Shown here: one piece after another, positions 12,472 to 13,917 of the stretch
How the letters are laid out: every line of letters begins with the position of its first letter
Position numbering within the stretch: the first letter of the stretch is position 1
Source of the DNA: an uncultured Collinsella sp.
GTDB lineage: Bacteria; Actinomycetota; Coriobacteriia; Coriobacteriales; Coriobacteriaceae
Length of the DNA stretch: 13,917 bases
Assembly: GCA_905207425.1 (NCBI GenBank)
Contig: CAJLLB010000041.1
Coordinates: 1 to 13,917, forward strand
Direction: 5' to 3'
Notes under the pieces: model-generated
Database searches by the model: none
Told to the model about the DNA's origin: nothing
Seen by the model: the letters and a program-made list of their open reading frames with translations, nothing else
Made by a program: the position numbers and the translations under genes

Positions 12472-13917
12472 TGACTGACGTGCGCGAGGCCGCGCAGAAC
12501 CTGATCGAGTACGCTATCCACCGATCGATGATCGGCCAGGACGATCGCATCTGGGCGTATAACACCATTCTCGAGTGCATCGGTGCTACGGGCCCGGCGC
12601 TCGACATGGCCTGGGCGCTCCAGGCCGAAAAACTCTCGCTCTTGCACCCCGACACCCTGCCCAACTTTGACCTTGAAGGCACACTTGCCGCGCTTGCCGA
12701 GGCGGCTGTTGCCAACGGCGCCGCCGAGGACACGGCATCGGGCCGCGACCGCATCGCCATGCGCATCATGGGCGCGCTCATGCCAAGGCCTTCGGTTGTA
12801 AACGAGGAGTTCAACGGACGCATGGGCGTCAACGAGCCCCGCGCCGCGACCGACTGGTTCTACGGCCTGTGCTGCGACGCCGGCTACGTGCGCCGTGCCG
12901 CCATCGCGCGCAACATCAAATGGAGCACCCCCACCAACTGGGGCGACCTCGAGATTACCATCAACCTGTCAAAGCCCGAAAAGGACCCGCGCGATATTGC
13001 CGCGGCCGGCGCCGCCAAAAACACGGGCGAGAAGTATCCCGCCTGCCAGCTCTGCATCGAAAACGAAGGCTATCCCGGACGCTCCGCTGCAGCCGACGGC
13101 GGCGCCCATCCCGCCCGCCAGAATCTGCGCGTTATCCCCATTAAGCTCGACGGCGAGCGCTGGGGCTTCCAATACAGCCCGTACGCGTACTTTAACGAGC
13201 ACTGCATTGCCATGAGCTCCGAGCATCGTCCGATGCACGTCGACCGCAAGGGGCTGACCTGCCTGCTCGACTTTGTCGACCTGTTCCCGCACTACTTCAT
13301 TGGCTCCAACGCCGACCTGCCCATCGTGGGCGGCTCGATTCTGTCGCACGACCACTTCCAGGGCGGCGCGCACGAGTTCCCCATGATGCACGCCGCCGAG
13401 GTCTCGCAGTTTAGCGTGCCGGGCTTTGACCAGGTCATCGGTACCGTGTTACAGTGGCCGCTTTCGGTGCTGCGACTACGATCGCACGACCGCGCCCAGC
13501 TGCTCGACGCCGCCGAGAAGATTATCCTTGCTTGGCGCGAGTGGACCGATGAGTCGGTTGGCGTCATCGCACACACGGCCGACGGCGTGGCCCACAACAC
13601 CGTGACGCCCGTCATCCGCCGCGTCGACTCCCGCGGCAACGCCGGCGGCGAAATCTACGAGGCCTACCTGGCGCTTCGCTGCAACATCACGACCGACGAG
13701 CATCCGCTGGGCGTATTCCATCCGCATGCTGAGTACCACCACATCAAAAAGGAGAACATCGGCCTGATCGAGGTCATGGGCCTGGCCATTTTGCCGCCGC
13801 GCTTGGTTCCCGAGCTCGGCGCTGTCCGCGAGCACCTGCTGGCGGCCAAGGCAGATGCCAGCTACGACCTTGCCGGCGCGCTCGAGGGCGACGACCTTTG
13901 CCGCAGCCACGCCGCAT
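12462..13917 (+). CDS. galT: Galactose-1-phosphate uridylyltransferase, class II, incomplete at the right edge
   Basis: Swaps UDP-glucose and galactose 1-phosphate to UDP-galactose and glucose 1-phosphate, the second Leloir step. The open frame runs 485 codons without a stop to the window end; class II members are about 490-520 residues, so only the C-terminus is missing. The class II signature DLPIVGGSILSHDHFQGG is present in full at 285-302, with the catalytic-site histidines H296 and H298. Also conserved are HPHAEYHHIKKENIGLIEVMG near 425-445 and PACQLCIENEGYPGR at about 187-201. ATG 12462 is preferred (AAGGGGG ten bases before it) and overlaps galK by 10 bases; the in-frame ATG at 12471 would overlap by one base. 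Class II enzymes are found mainly in Firmicutes and some actinobacteria and are unrelated in sequence layout to E. coli GalT. Confidence 0.95.
   Translation, partial: MAVMTDVREAAQNLIEYAIHRSMIGQDDRIWAYNTILECIGATGPALDMAWALQAEKLSLLHPDTLPNFDLEGTLAALAEAAVANGAAEDTASGRDRIAMRIMGALMPRPSVVNEEFNGRMGVNEPRAATDWFYGLCCDAGYVRRAAIARNIKWSTPTNWGDLEITINLSKPEKDPRDIAAAGAAKNTGEKYPACQLCIENEGYPGRSAAADGGAHPARQNLRVIPIKLDGERWGFQYSPYAYFNEHCIAMSSEHRPMHVDRKGLTCLLDFVDLFPHYFIGSNADLPIVGGSILSHDHFQGGAHEFPMMHAAEVSQFSVPGFDQVIGTVLQWPLSVLRLRSHDRAQLLDAAEKIILAWREWTDESVGVIAHTADGVAHNTVTPVIRRVDSRGNAGGEIYEAYLALRCNITTDEHPLGVFHPHAEYHHIKKENIGLIEVMGLAILPPRLVPELGAVREHLLAAKADASYDLAGALEGDDLCRSHAA

Overview
The window looks like chromosomal DNA from a high-GC, anaerobic gut actinobacterium, most probably a coriobacterium such as Collinsella. 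This is inferred from a GC-rich coding style with AT-rich promoters, an oxygen-scavenging flavodiiron protein, a divergent 'GNHTDH' type galactokinase followed by a class II galactose-1-phosphate uridylyltransferase, and a BceAB-type ABC transporter. No rRNA, tRNA, CRISPR array, transposase or phage gene was seen.

Left part (1-3239, minus strand): a BceA-like ATPase and a BceB-like ten-helix permease overlap by 11 bases and form an operon reading toward the left edge. A possible GTG start with a good ribosome binding site lies at the very edge. Divergent from them (3240-4214, plus) is the most unusual gene, a single protein joining a MutT/NudG-like Nudix hydrolase to a Vsr-type mismatch endonuclease. 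Both halves keep their core motifs.

Middle (4215-6543): a gene-poor stretch with one doubtful small ORF, then a cupin/AraC regulator that may be translated from a leaderless mRNA, and a HAD phosphatase 56 bases behind it. The HAD gene converges on a class II ketose-bisphosphate aldolase (minus). Between them lies a bidirectional terminator nested inside 29-base perfect inverted arms.

Right-middle (6544-9766): the aldolase is divergent from a DeoR-family regulator. Their 334-base intergenic region carries several short repeats that could be operators. The DeoR gene converges on a flavodiiron protein across a second bidirectional hairpin terminator.

Right part (9896-13917): a LacI/GalR-family regulator is divergent from galK-galT (overlapping genes; galT runs off the right edge). 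The 338-base intergenic region has three copies of the element TGTTAACGTACTC, two of them arranged as an 18-base perfect inverted repeat. This is best read as the operator set of the LacI-type regulator, which would control both its own gene and galactose use through the Leloir pathway. The aldolase/DeoR pair may be a second, separately regulated sugar-phosphate module, but its substrate cannot be fixed from sequence alone.
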